This document shows positions 9,494 through 18,719 of a stretch of 53,849 bases of DNA, piece after piece. How positions within the stretch are numbered: position 1 is the stretch's first letter; each line of letters opens with the position of its first letter. The notes under the pieces were generated by a model. It was given only the letters and a program-made list of their open reading frames with translations, made no database searches and was not told the DNA's origin. This DNA is from Acidobacteriota bacterium (GTDB lineage: Bacteria; Acidobacteriota; Vicinamibacteria; Vicinamibacterales; UBA2999): the NCBI GenBank assembly GCA_016210845.1, contig JACQTK010000026.1:1-53849 (forward strand), given 5' to 3'. The translations under genes and the position numbers were made by a program.

Positions 9494-11908
9494 ATGTGGC
9501 ACGAGATTCTGGTCGCCGTTCGCATGCTCCTCAGGGATCGCGGGCTGACGCTCGCGGCCGTGGCCGCGCTCGCCCTCGGGATTGGCGCGAACACCACCGT
9601 ATTCACCATTGCCAATGCGGTCGTGCTGCGCGACCTGCCGTTCGACGAGCCCGACCGCATCGTCGAGGTCGGGACGCGCGTGCAGCAGGGCAATCGCGGC
9701 GTCTCCTACTTCGATCTGCTTGACTGGCGCGAGCGCTCGCGCACGTTGGACGGGATCGCCGCCTTCACGCAGCAGACGATGAACCTGAGCGACGACGAGC
9801 ACGCCCCGGAGCGGGTCGACGGCGCCTATATGTCGGCCGACGCGTTCGGCCTCATCGGCCATCAGCCCATGCTCGGACGCGCCCTGACGGCGGACGACGA
9901 GTGGCCCGGCGCACCGTCCGTGATCGTCCTGGGATACGCCGTCTGGCGAGATCGCTATGGATCCGACGTAGACGTCGTCGGCCGGACGATCCGTGTGAAT
10001 GGTGTGCCGTCGGTTGTCGTCGGCGTGATGGCCGAAGGCTTTAGGTTCCCCTTCAGCGCCGACGCCTGGCAGCCGATCACCCGATTCTCCCCAGCGGTCC
10101 TCCAGCGCCGCGACGCACGCACGCTGGGCGCGGTGGGACGGCTGGAGGCGGACGCGACGCTCGCACAGGCGCGCGACGATCTCGCGATCGTGATGGACGG
10201 CCTCGCCCGCGAGTATCCGGCGACGAACGCGGGCCTGCAGCCACGCGTCCTCCCGTTCCGGCTTGGCGCGGGTCCCCAGGTCAACGTCACCATGTACGCG
10301 CTGCTCGGCGCCGTTGCCTTCGTGCTGCTCATCGCGTGCGCCAACGTCGCCAACCTACTCCTGGCGCGCGCCGCCGATCGCACACGAGAGATATCCGTGC
10401 GCATGGCCATCGGCGCCTCGAGCTGGCACATCGTGCGCCAGCTGCTCGTGGAGAGCGTGCTGCTGGCCGCTACGGCGGGTGCGATTGGGCTCGGCCTCTC
10501 GGTGGCGGGCGTCAGGCTTTTCACCCGCGCCGTGACGGGCACCGGCGAGCCCTACTGGCTGCAGTTCACGATGGACCTGCGCGTGTTCGGGTTCTTCGCG
10601 GCGCTCTGCCTCGGCACGGCCGTGCTGTTCGGGCTGGCCCCCGCGCTGCACGCGGCCAGGACGAACGTGAGCGAGACGCTCAACGAGTCGAGCCGCGGCG
10701 CCGCGGGCGCCCTCAGGGCCCGCCGCTGGGCTGGCGCGCTCGTCGTGTTGCAGCTGGCGCTCGCGCCGGTCCTGCTGACGGGAGCCGGCCTCATGATGCG
10801 GACGCTGATTGCTTCGTATCAGGCTGACCCTGGCATCGACACGTCAGGGCTGCTGCGCCTTCGCCTGGTGCTCGGCAGCCAGGCCTATCCCCGCCCGGAA
10901 CAGCACGCGCAGTTCTATCGACAGCTCGAGGATCGGCTGGCGTCGATACCCAACGCCCGGGCGACGCTTGCCCACGCCGCCCCGCTCGAGGGGGCCACAC
11001 CGCGGGAGGTGTCGTTCGACGATCGTCCCGAGCCGCCGGCAGGCACGCGCCCCGTGGTCTCGATCCTCACCATCGGCCTGCGGTACTTCGACACGCTGGG
11101 CGTGCGCCTGCTGCAAGGCCGCGACTTCGCACCGAGCGATACTGGCGCGGGGGAGACGCCCGCCATCGTGAACGCGCGCTTTGCGTCGCTGCACTTTCCG
11201 GGAGTCGACCCGAGCGGCCGACGCATCCGTCTGACGACGACGGGAACGCCGGACCCCACCGAGCCGGAGTGGGTCACGATCGTCGGCCTCGCGCCAAACA
11301 TACGACAGCGCGGCACCGAAGACCTCGATTTCGATCCGATCGTCTACCTGCCGTATTCGGCCAATCCGCTGACGTGGACCAGCATCCTCGTGCGCTCGGA
11401 ATCCGATTGGGCCCTCGTGACGTCGCAGCTTCGCGACCACGTGCGCGCGATCGACGCGGACCTCCCGCTCTTCGACATCGTGACGGTGGACGACCTGTTC
11501 TGGCGCGAGCTGTGGCCGATCCGCGTCTTCGGATCGATGTTCGCCGTCTTCGCGCTGATCGCGCTCGTCACGGCGGGCATCGGACTCTACGCGGTGACGG
11601 CGCGCTCGGTCGCACAGCGGACGCGCGAGCTTGGCGTCCGCATGGCCCTCGGCGCTCCGGCCGCGGAAATCTGATGGATCGTGACCAGGCGCGTCTCGGT
11701 GCAGCTCGGCATCGGCCTTGTCGTGGGAATGACGGGGGCGGTCGCCCTTACGCGCGTGTTGCAAACCCTCCTGCAGGTGAGCACCACGGATCCCGTGACG
11801 CTCGCGGCCGTGCTGACTGTGCTTCTCCTGGTCGGCCTTGGCGCGTCACTCGTACCGGCCCGCAGGGCGATGCGCGTCGACCCGGTGGTGGCGCTGCGGG
11901 CCGAGTAA
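9494..11908 (+). pseudogene. ADOP permease with in-frame TGA
   Basis: MWHEILVAVRMLLRDRGLTL...LGVRMALGAPAAEI*(TGA 11672)WIVTRRVSVQLGIG...PARRAMRVDPVVALRAE*, same frame on both sides. Confidence 0.8.
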
Positions 11909-11909
11909 C

Positions 11910-12449
11910 CTACGCTAGGTACCCGAGCACCGACGCCAGCGTCGGGGAGAAGCCTGGCAGCACGGCCGACTGGATCGGCGTCCGGCTGTCGAACGGCCGC
12001 GTCACGACAACGCGCCCCGCCTGGCACGTCAGCACGTCGAGACGCTTGGCGAACTGGTGGTACAGCCAGACTTCACGCACACCATACTCCGCGAACCACC
12101 GCACGCGCTCGTCGAGCCGCCCGATGCGCGGATGCGGCGACAGCACCTCCACCACGAGATCGGGCGCTCCATAGATGCGGTCGGTCACGATGCTCGATCG
12201 GTCCGCACTGACGAAGAGCAGGTCGGGCTGCAGCACCAGGGCTCGTTCGGCGTCGAGGATCACGTCCACGGGCGAGATCACCACTTCGCCGCTGCGGTGC
12301 GCCTGGACGTGCGCCCGCAGGGCAACGGCGAGTTCCAATACGACGCGCTGGTGGCTGACGAACGGCGCATCCGCCACCCGCAGCACCCCGAAGATCAGCT
12401 CCTGCGGCACGACGGTCTCGGGTGTCGAGAAATACTCTTGAAGCGTCAT
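11910..12449 (-). CDS. Uma2-family (DUF820) putative endonuclease
   Basis: MTLQEYFSTPETVVPQELIFGVLRV...VLQPDLLFVSADR...GAPDLVVEVLSP...YGVREVWLYHQ. Confidence 0.85.
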   Translation of the reverse strand: MTLQEYFSTPETVVPQELIFGVLRVADAPFVSHQRVVLELAVALRAHVQAHRSGEVVISPVDVILDAERALVLQPDLLFVSADRSSIVTDRIYGAPDLVVEVLSPHPRIGRLDERVRWFAEYGVREVWLYHQFAKRLDVLTCQAGRVVVTRPFDSRTPIQSAVLPGFSPTLASVLGYLA

Positions 12450-12704
12450 GGTGCCCGCCCTCCTGCGGCGGCGCCGCCCTGGTGCGCCGACGATTGCCAT
12501 GAGAACTCTGCTCCTTCGACGACGACGATGCCATCGTCCAGCGGCGAAAGCAAGGCGCCATCAACCGGCGCCGTTGGCTGGGCGCAGCGGCCTTTGCCCG
12601 GCCCAGGGGGCCGCCCGTCGAGATCCGTCGAGAACCCCTTAGCGGGTTCGCGAATACCTCTGTGGCGCGCTCCGCGAACCGAGGCGGAAGTGAGGCGGAA
12701 GTAA

Positions 12705-12732
12705 TTGACATTAGTCTTACTCTGTGTAAGAT
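12705..12732 (+). promoter_or_regulatory. Sigma-70-like promoter with overlapping operator dyad
   Basis: TTGACA (12705-12710), 16-bp spacer, TAAGAT (12727-12732); dyad TCTTAC-tctgt-GTAAGA (12715-12731) covers the spacer and -10. Confidence 0.6.
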
Positions 12733-12745
12733 CGATGGCCACGAG

Positions 12746-13054
12746 ATGAGTGGCAGGCTTCCGTCCATCTCTCCAGTCGAATCGTTGGTGCTGGATCTCG
12801 TTGAAAACCGCGAGCGCTACGGGTTGGAGCTCGTGGAACTTTCAGGCGGGCGTCTCAAGCGCGGCTCGGTGTACGTCACGCTCGGCCGGATGGAAAAGAA
12901 AGGGTTTGTCACCTCGCGGCAGGAGGAACGTCCACTGGGCGCGATCGGCCTCCCTCGCCGCCTCTACCGGGCCACACCGTACGGCTTGAAGGTGCGCCAC
13001 GCCTACCACCTCCTGCGCGAGGCGCTGGCCCTCAAGCCGGCGGAGGCGCGGTGA
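12746..13054 (+). CDS. PadR-family transcriptional regulator
   Basis: PVESLVLDLVENRERYGLELVELSGGRLKRGSVYVTLGRMEKKGFVTSRQEE winged-helix pattern. Confidence 0.85.
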   Translation: MSGRLPSISPVESLVLDLVENRERYGLELVELSGGRLKRGSVYVTLGRMEKKGFVTSRQEERPLGAIGLPRRLYRATPYGLKVRHAYHLLREALALKPAEAR

Positions 13055-13248
13055 CGCCTGGCACGCGCGTCGCGGAGCTGGCGGCGAGGATTCTGCGCGC
13101 GGAGACCTTCACGCTGATCGTGTCGCCCGCCGTGGCGGATCTCCAGATCGAAGCGCCAACGGCCGGCTGGCCTCAGCGCCTGCGCGGTCATGTGGCCGTG
13201 TGGCGTGCGTTCTGCGGCGCCCTCTGGTACGACCTAGGGACGACGTGA
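13051..13248 (+). CDS. small hypothetical protein
   Basis: 65-aa ORF overlapping both neighbours by 4 bp (GTGA). Confidence 0.55.
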   Translation: MTPGTRVAELAARILRAETFTLIVSPAVADLQIEAPTAGWPQRLRGHVAVWRAFCGALWYDLGTT

Positions 13249-13535
13249 GCGCGTCGCTCTTCGATGAGACGCGGCGGGCCAACCTGCGTGCGGGCATGTC
13301 CACCCTGGCCTGGCTCACGCTCGTGCAGGCTTCCTACTACGCGTGCCTGATCGTCTTCATGGCGGATCTCGGCGCTGGCGCGCGACGCCTCGATCGCAGC
13401 ACGCTGCTGCGCGATCCCACGTTCCGGACGATCGCGACCGCGGCGCGCGCCGTCGTGCTGATGACGGTCCTCCTGTATGTGGTCGCGGCAGCCGCCTGTG
13501 CGTGGCCCGGACGGCGCGCGAAACCACTCGAGTGA
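13245..13535 (+). CDS. small membrane protein
   Basis: GTG start; two hydrophobic segments; in operon. Confidence 0.55.
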   Translation: MSASLFDETRRANLRAGMSTLAWLTLVQASYYACLIVFMADLGAGARRLDRSTLLRDPTFRTIATAARAVVLMTVLLYVVAAAACAWPGRRAKPLE

Positions 13536-13538
13536 GGG

Positions 13539-14303
13539 ATGCTCGAGCTCCTCGACGTCTCGAAGAGCTATCACGGCATCGCCGCCGTGCGGACGCTCAG
13601 CCTGACGGCCGCCCCCGGCCAGGTGATCGGACTGCTCGGACCGAACGGATCGGGCAAGAGCACCAGCGTACGCCTCGTGGTGGGTCTGCTCCGCCCAAGC
13701 CGCGGCCAGGTGCGCTGGCGCGGCGTCGACATCCAGCAGCAGCTCCGCGCCTATCAGGCGGTCGTCGGATATGTCCCTGAAGAACCGCGGCTCTATGCGT
13801 GTCTGACGGCCACCGAGTACCTCGAACTGGTCGGCGGCCTGCGCGATCTGCCACGTTCCACGCTCGTCCGGCGCGTGAACCGCTATCTCGAGCTCTTCGG
13901 TCTCGACTCCGACCGGCATTCCCCTCTCTCGTCCTTCTCGAAGGGGATGCGGCAGAAGATCCTGCTGGCCGCGGCGCTCCTGCACGACCCCGAGCTCGTC
14001 GTGCTCGACGAACCTGGGTCGGGCCTCGACGTGGCGTCCACGCTCATCCTTCGGACGCTGATCGCCTCGCTGGCGGCTCGTGGCAAGACGGTCATCTACA
14101 GCTCGCATGTTCTCGACGAGGTGGAGAAGACGTGCGGGCACGTCGTCATCCTGCACAACGGCCACGTCGTCGCCCACAACTCGGTGGCCCGGCTGCGCGA
14201 GGTGGCCAACGCCGCCTCGCTCGAGGAGATCTTCGCCGCGCTCGCCGTCGATCAGGACGTGGCCCGTGTCGGCCGCGAGCTCGCTGACGCCGTCAAGCTC
14301 TGA
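13539..14303 (+). CDS. ABC transporter ATP-binding protein
   Basis: LLGPNGSGKSTSVRLV; FSKGMRQKILLAAALLHDPELVVLDEPGSGLD. Confidence 0.93.
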   Translation: MLELLDVSKSYHGIAAVRTLSLTAAPGQVIGLLGPNGSGKSTSVRLVVGLLRPSRGQVRWRGVDIQQQLRAYQAVVGYVPEEPRLYACLTATEYLELVGGLRDLPRSTLVRRVNRYLELFGLDSDRHSPLSSFSKGMRQKILLAAALLHDPELVVLDEPGSGLDVASTLILRTLIASLAARGKTVIYSSHVLDEVEKTCGHVVILHNGHVVAHNSVARLREVANAASLEEIFAALAVDQDVARVGRELADAVKL

Positions 14304-15844
14304 TGATGTCCGCCTCGCTCGCGCGCGAATGGCGGCAGTTTCTCCTCCTGTCGCGCACCTCCGTGCACCGCCTGCTGAACGCCGCGGTCCACTCGCGGGA
14401 TGCCGACCCCATGCAGTTTGCGATCTGGGTGGCGGCGCTTGCGACGACGCCGCCCACCCTGTTTGCGTTGCGGATGATCTTCATCTACGCGGGAGCAGAT
14501 CGGGTGTCGTCAATCCGGGTGGTCGAGGAGCTCGTGCTCACCCACCGCCTGTTCTTCGTCGTGTACGGCATGGTTGCCGCGGCGCTGCTGGCCGAGCTCG
14601 TCTGGGACGCGCTGCTGCCCGATCGCAGCGATCAGGAGATCGTCGGCGTACTGCCCGTGCGGCCGAGGACCATCGCTGCCGCGCGCCTGGCGGGCGCCGC
14701 CACCGTGGCCGCAGCCTTCACGCTGGCGATCAACGCGCCGTCCGGTCTCCTCTTTGCTGTCGCGTCGAGCTCGGCGTTCGGCCTCGGCGCCTTTCCCATG
14801 GTGTTCGCCGCCCACGTGCTTGCGACGATGCTGGCGTGCCTTCTCGTCTTCTTCACATTGCTCAGCCTGCGTGGCCTGCTCGCGTTGTCCCCGGTCGCGG
14901 GCGCTGCGCAGGGCCTGGCCACGCTCCTCCAACTGTTCACCATCGTCGCGCTGGTGGAGGTGTTCATCTACCTGCCCTCGGTGCTGCCGGCAATCGGCGA
15001 GCGGATTCTGCGGGACGACCCTGCTGTCGCCATCCTGCCGCCCGCGTGGTTCGCGGGGCTCTACGGGTCGATCGCCGGCACCGAGCGGGAGGTGGTCGCC
15101 TCTGGGGCTGGTGTCGCGCTCGCCGCCACGCTGGCGTCCGCCGGACTCGCGGCGGCCCTCTATCTCGGCTCTGCGGGGATCCTGGGGCGACGCACGCTCG
15201 AGACGCAGGCCCGCAACGGCGCACGCGGTCTCACATGGCTGCTCCGCATGATGGCCCCCCTCTGGCTGCGGCGGCCGACCGTACGGGCGATCTTCCTGTT
15301 CGCTCTGGCGAGCCTCCTGAGAAGCCGCCGACACCTCTTCACCCTCGCCACGTACACGGGACTGGCCATCGGCATCTGCCTGATTGCGGCAGAAGTGCGC
15401 GGCACCCTGTCAATCGTCGAGCCCGAACCCTATCTCCTCGCGATACCGATGGTGACGATCTTCTTCGCCGTGCTCGGCCTCCGGTCGGCGTGCGCCGTTC
15501 CCACCGACGAGGACGCGAACTGGCCGTTCCGGCTGTCCGAGCCGCACGTGTCGGCCGCCGCGGCCGCCACCTCCGCTGTGATGCTGGCGCTCGGCGTCGT
15601 ACCGATGAAGTCGCGGTGGCCGCTCGTGCTCGTGGCGCTGAACCTGTTCGCGTTCCAGTTGGCCGCGGCGCAGAGGGCGGCCTTGCAGTCGCCTCGGGGC
15701 ATCGTCACGTACCTGCTCGCCATCGGCGCGATGACGACAGCCTTGCGGATCGTCCGCGAATGCCGCACACGCGGGGCCAGGGTGGAGTTCGACGCGCCCG
15801 ACGGGAGCCTGCAGACGCTCGGCCTCTCGGAGGCCTTGCAGTAA
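14303..15844 (+). CDS. ABC-2-like membrane protein, partner of upstream ATPase
   Basis: 513 aa, many hydrophobic segments; overlaps ATPase stop. Confidence 0.75.
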   Translation: MMSASLAREWRQFLLLSRTSVHRLLNAAVHSRDADPMQFAIWVAALATTPPTLFALRMIFIYAGADRVSSIRVVEELVLTHRLFFVVYGMVAAALLAELVWDALLPDRSDQEIVGVLPVRPRTIAAARLAGAATVAAAFTLAINAPSGLLFAVASSSAFGLGAFPMVFAAHVLATMLACLLVFFTLLSLRGLLALSPVAGAAQGLATLLQLFTIVALVEVFIYLPSVLPAIGERILRDDPAVAILPPAWFAGLYGSIAGTEREVVASGAGVALAATLASAGLAAALYLGSAGILGRRTLETQARNGARGLTWLLRMMAPLWLRRPTVRAIFLFALASLLRSRRHLFTLATYTGLAIGICLIAAEVRGTLSIVEPEPYLLAIPMVTIFFAVLGLRSACAVPTDEDANWPFRLSEPHVSAAAAATSAVMLALGVVPMKSRWPLVLVALNLFAFQLAAAQRAALQSPRGIVTYLLAIGAMTTALRIVRECRTRGARVEFDAPDGSLQTLGLSEALQ

Positions 15845-16024
15845 AGTGTCGCTGCCGCCGATGTCCGGATGCGGCCCTGCGTGGTTCACAAACGAGAGCG
15901 GCGTCATCTTCACGGGCCGCTGCCTCGAATAGCGCATTCGGGCGGCCCCCGCGGCAGCGAGCGGCCCTCGGGCGGAACGGACGTTCTGCCATCTTGTCGT
16001 CATTGTTCATGGTAAAGTGACGAC

Positions 16025-17186
16025 ATGGTGGCGGCAGGCCGCTACCGGCGTCTGCTGAAGCCCCCCAAGGGCAGCTTCTTCCTGTTCGGCGTGCGTGGGG
16101 CCGGGAAGAGCACGTGGACGCGGCTCGAATTCCCGGACGCCCATCTCATCGATCTGCTCGACGAGAGTCGCCACCAGGCGCTGCTGGCCAATCCAGGACT
16201 GCTCGCCCTCGAGCTCGAGGCTCTGCCCCCGTCCCGGGCGGTGGTATTGGACGAGATTCAACGGGCGCCGGCCCTTCTCAACGAAGTCCATCGGGCGATC
16301 GAAGGCACTCGGCGGCGATTTGTGCTGCTTGGATCCAGCGCGAGGCGACTCAAGACCCCGGCAACGAACCTGCTGGCCGGACGTGCGACTGTCAAGACGC
16401 TCTACCCGTTTGTGCCAGTCGAACTCGGCGCCGATTTCGATCTACAGCGGATCTTCAGATTCGGCAGCATCCCTCTCGTCTGGAGGCCGAGGACCCGCGT
16501 TCCACCCTCGAAGCCTACGTCCAGTTGTACATCCGCGATGAGATCAGGGTGGAAGCGCTCGTTCGCAACCTTCCCGGATTCTTAAGGTTCCTGCCCATCG
16601 CCGCGCTCTTCCACGGCCAGGTCATCAACGTCGCCGGCCTGGCGCGTGACTCCGCCACGGCCCGGACGACGGTGGAAGGCTACCTGGGCATCCTGCAGGA
16701 CACGTTGCTGGCGATCACCCTTCCCGCATTCGAAGCGCGGCTGCGCGTCCGCGACGGCAGCACCCGAAGCTCTACTGGGTCGATCCGGGCCTCGTCCGCG
16801 CAGCGAAGCGGCAACTCGGCCCCGTCGGCGCCGAGGAGCGCGGGCCGCCGCTCGAAGGATGGGTGCTCACCGTCCTCAGGGCGCACAACGAGGTTTCTGC
16901 GCTCTTCGACGACATCGCGTACTGGGCGCCCGCTCAGGCGCGACAGACAGAGGTCGACTTCCTGCTGCGCCGGGGGCGCGAGTACCTCGCGCTCGAGATC
17001 AAGTCCCAGTCCCGCTTCACGCCGACGCAACTGTCGGGACTGAAAGCCATCGCCGATCTGCCACGGGTGGCCCGTCGCGTCCTGGTGTATCTCGGCGATC
17101 GCCGTCTCCGGACCGAAGACGGCACCGACATCTGGCCGCTTGGGACGTTCCTCGATGCCCTGGCCGCCGACAGACTCTGGCCCTAG
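16025..17186 (+). pseudogene. AAA ATPase of AAA_14/DUF4143 type, two frameshifts
   Basis: FFLFGVRGAGKSTWTRLEFPDAHLIDLL...VVLDEIQRAP; shift near 16480 to 'EAEDPRSTLEAYVQLYIRDEIRVEALVRNLPGFLRFL'; shift near 16765 to 'LYWVDPGLVRAAKRQLG...TEVDFLLRRGREYLALEIKS'. Confidence 0.8.
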
Positions 17187-17211
17187 GCTGTTTCGCCGTT
17201 AAGCTGAGAGG

Positions 17212-18099
17212 GTGCCTCGAGCGACCCTCCGGACAGTCGCCCTGCTCCTCGCCGCGGTTCTCTGGCTCGACGCCGTAGCGGCGTTCGCGCAGATGACCGT
17301 CGACGCGCCTCCCTCGTTGAGCGCGGCGGCGCAGCGCGTGCGCGAGGTCAATCTCTCCGGCATCGCCGGGGCGCTCGCGCGTGCGGGCCTCGACCTGCCG
17401 GACCGCGTCCACGTCACGCTCATTCCCGAAGACGATCCGCGCGCCCGTCTGACGCCGGAGTGGATCGTTGGTCTCGCCTCCGGCCGCGAGCGCGTCGCCA
17501 TCTTCCCCGAGCGCGTCGGGTCGTACCCGCACGACTCGCTCGAGTCGGTCGTGCGTCACGAGATCGCGCACCTCGCGCTGTCCACGCGGGCAGATGGCCG
17601 CGCGCTGCCCAGATGGTTTCACGAGGGCGTCGCCGTCTCGGTGGAACGGGGGTGGGGCGTCGGCGGGCAGCTCCGCCTGTGGCTTGCCGCCCTGCGGGAT
17701 CCCGCGCTCAGCGACCTGGCCCACCTGTTTGCCGCCGATACCCAACCGGATGCCGCGGAAGCCTATCTGCTGGCCACCGCGCTCGTCGAGGACGTGCGGG
17801 CGCGGCATGGCGCGGCGGTACCGGGCATCATTGCCGCTCGGGTCGGGGCGGGCGCGCCCTTCGACGTCGCCTTTCGCCTCGACACCGGGGACACGCCAGA
17901 GGAGGCCGCGGCGCGTGCGTGGGCACGCTACGCGCAATGGCCCGCATGGCTTCCGGCCCTCACCACCACGTCGGCGCTCTGGGCGGCGGTCCTGGCCCTG
18001 GCGTTCGTCGCCTACGCCGTCCGCCTCCGCCGGCGCATCAGGCAGCGGCGGCAATGGGACGAGGAAGAGGGCGGGGACGACGCGTTCGACCGCCTCTGA
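17212..18099 (+). CDS. putative membrane-anchored zinc metallopeptidase
   Basis: Signal-like N-terminus; VVRHEIAHLALSTRADGRALPRWFHEGVA (HExxH...E); C-terminal TM. Confidence 0.7.
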   Translation: MPRATLRTVALLLAAVLWLDAVAAFAQMTVDAPPSLSAAAQRVREVNLSGIAGALARAGLDLPDRVHVTLIPEDDPRARLTPEWIVGLASGRERVAIFPERVGSYPHDSLESVVRHEIAHLALSTRADGRALPRWFHEGVAVSVERGWGVGGQLRLWLAALRDPALSDLAHLFAADTQPDAAEAYLLATALVEDVRARHGAAVPGIIAARVGAGAPFDVAFRLDTGDTPEEAAARAWARYAQWPAWLPALTTTSALWAAVLALAFVAYAVRLRRRIRQRRQWDEEEGGDDAFDRL

Positions 18100-18101
18100 C
18101 C

Positions 18102-18192
18102 GTCCGCTTCCGGGACGCCCCGTCCCACAAGCGGACAGGTCGACGCGCCACACGCGCGATTTCCGGCCACACTCGCAGGCACGCCGCTTGAT
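18102..18192 (+). promoter_or_regulatory. Putative enhancer dyads (18102-18116, 18122-18136) plus sigma-54-like element (18178-18192)
   Basis: GTCCGCTTCCGGGAC and GTCCCACAAGCGGAC, 20 bp apart; GGCACG-N4-TTGAT. Confidence 0.5.
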
Positions 18193-18281
18193 ATCGGGCG
18201 GCATGGGGCCCGTCCGGAGCAAAACCGTGGCAGGCGTAAGCGTCGGCCGAGTCCCGACGTGCTGTGGCCTAGCCGACAGAG

Positions 18282-18719
18282 CTATTCCGTCACGTTGACC
18301 GTGATCGTCGAGCAGAGCCCCTCGATCGTCCGGTGCAGGTCGTCGCCGATCTGCAGCGAGAGCCGGTGCTGCCCGGGCGGGAGCTGCATGTCGATCACGT
18401 TCTTGCCGTCGCCGAAGTGCACCCAGGGCGCGGCGCGCGGGATCTCCGTGCCCACCGGCAGGCAGTCGGCGTCGACCGCCACGTGATAGTGCCCGAGGTT
18501 CGGTCGCGTCTCGGTGACGGTGCCCTCCGGCACCGCCGCGATGGTGAACTCCTGAGACCCGAACTCGAGCATCACCGGGCTCGTCACGGTCGCGCCGTCC
18601 TGCGGCTGGACGAAGAAGACCCGCGGCCCGCTCGGCTCGCTCTGCCCGCTTTGCCCGCTCGGCTGGCAGGCGGCGAGCAGCCCGATCGCGCACGTTGCTG
18701 TCAGAGTCCGTATACACAT
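18282..18719 (-). CDS. DUF4399-like lipoprotein
   Basis: MCIRTLTATCAIGLLAAC lipobox; 'ARPNLGHYHVAVDAD'-type region (TRPNLGHYHVAVDADCLP) and 'PPGQHRLSLQIGD'. Confidence 0.75.
   Translation of the reverse strand: MCIRTLTATCAIGLLAACQPSGQSGQSEPSGPRVFFVQPQDGATVTSPVMLEFGSQEFTIAAVPEGTVTETRPNLGHYHVAVDADCLPVGTEIPRAAPWVHFGDGKNVIDMQLPPGQHRLSLQIGDDLHRTIEGLCSTITVNVTE

Noticed and set aside
11672-11674. TGA in the ADOP gene as selenocysteine or readthrough
   Set aside because: No obvious SECIS-like context and neighbouring paralogues also carry lesions; a nonsense mutation is simpler.
12645-12680. Inverted repeat GGTTCGCG / CGCGAACC before the PadR promoter
   Set aside because: Short, GC-rich and separated by 20 nt; could be chance, not enough for a separate call.
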